The translations under genes were made by a program, and so were the position numbers. Shown here one piece after another: positions 5,239 to 5,327 of a stretch of 5,327 bases of DNA; position 1 is the stretch's first letter, and every line of letters begins with the position of its first letter. Location of the stretch: positions 1-5,327 of the forward strand of contig DATENA010000345.1 in NCBI GenBank assembly GCA_035275285.1, given 5' to 3'. The stretch comes from Chersky-265 sp035275285 (GTDB lineage Bacteria; Fibrobacterota; Fibrobacteria; UBA11236). The notes below the pieces were generated by a model. It worked only from the letters and a program-made list of their open reading frames with translations, was not told the origin of the DNA and did no database searches.

Positions 5239-5327
5239 GCCATCTTGGCCCGATCGTCAATCGCAAAACCTTCGACATAGCGCTGCTATGCCTCAGGTTT
5301 TGCTCAATCCGATCGGGCCAATCTGAC
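5239..5327. repeat. Long imperfect palindrome cut by the right edge
   Basis: All pairing blocks are symmetric about base 5283: TTGGCCCGATCG (5245-5256) with CGATCGGGCCAA (5310-5321); GCAAAACCT (5263-5271) with AGGTTTTGC (5295-5303); CATAGC (5276-5281) with GCTATG (5285-5290). The blocks are separated by unpaired stretches of equal length on both sides, so the structure has internal loops but no bulges. The 6-base spacers (5257-5262 and 5304-5309) are both TCAATC in the same orientation and therefore do not pair. Scattered pairs continue outward to the last base. If the element extends left to about 5195 (GGTCCGTTAAGAAATAACTG), symmetry puts its right end near 5371, outside the window. It resembles a large REP/MITE-like repeat or a long transcript hairpin; no family is recognised with certainty. 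Confidence 0.7.

Noticed and set aside
5239..5327. The edge palindrome considered as a CRISPR repeat or a rho-independent terminator.
   Set aside because: There are no regularly spaced repeats, and no T tract or gene ending beside it within the window.

Overview
The window is GC-rich, densely packed bacterial DNA. It encodes a probable lipoprotein and a large Sec-exported beta-helix protein, which points to a Gram-negative environmental or host-associated bacterium. The protein style (small lipoproteins, CSLREAI/beta-helix surface proteins, ArsR-linked SRPBCC proteins) recalls Fibrobacterota or similar metagenome-derived lineages. That is an impression: no rRNA or marker gene is present to place the organism.

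Layout. Bases 1-666 (+) hold the 3' part of an unrecognised gene whose frame is open at the left edge. Bases 774-1217 (+) hold an intact SRPBCC/AHSA1-like gene with a clear ribosome binding site. It converges, across only 12 bp and a hairpin that contains both stop codons, on a putative lipoprotein gene at 1230-2389 (-). That gene is broken by a net 2-bp excess in an ATATAT tract at 2173-2178. Its apparent start codon lies exactly where an ArsR-family regulator, running the other way (+), loses its N-terminal half. The regulator remnant (about 2387-2584) overlaps the next gene, a second SRPBCC/AHSA1 protein (2581-2997, +), by ATGA, the classic arsR-SRPBCC pair. Bases 3033-5063 (-) encode a 676-residue exported right-handed beta-helix protein with an N-terminal CSLREAI-like motif, an F5/8-type-C-like (discoidin) domain nested inside the helix, a small cysteine cluster in an equivalent loop of a later coil, and a C-terminal GSPA-DQRG-GAYE signature. 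Bases 5064-5327 carry no gene. They hold the beta-helix leader and, at the right edge, a long imperfect palindrome centred on base 5283 that the window cuts off.

How the parts relate. The regulator and second SRPBCC gene were probably one operon, now decapitated by a junction near base 2388. The two SRPBCC genes are divergent relatives rather than a recent duplication. The beta-helix protein is an independent, oppositely oriented transcription unit. The junction and the frameshift lie about 210 bp apart in otherwise well-preserved genes, so either a real rearrangement with decay or an assembly/sequence error must be considered. No defence system, CRISPR array, tRNA, rRNA or transposase gene is visible.
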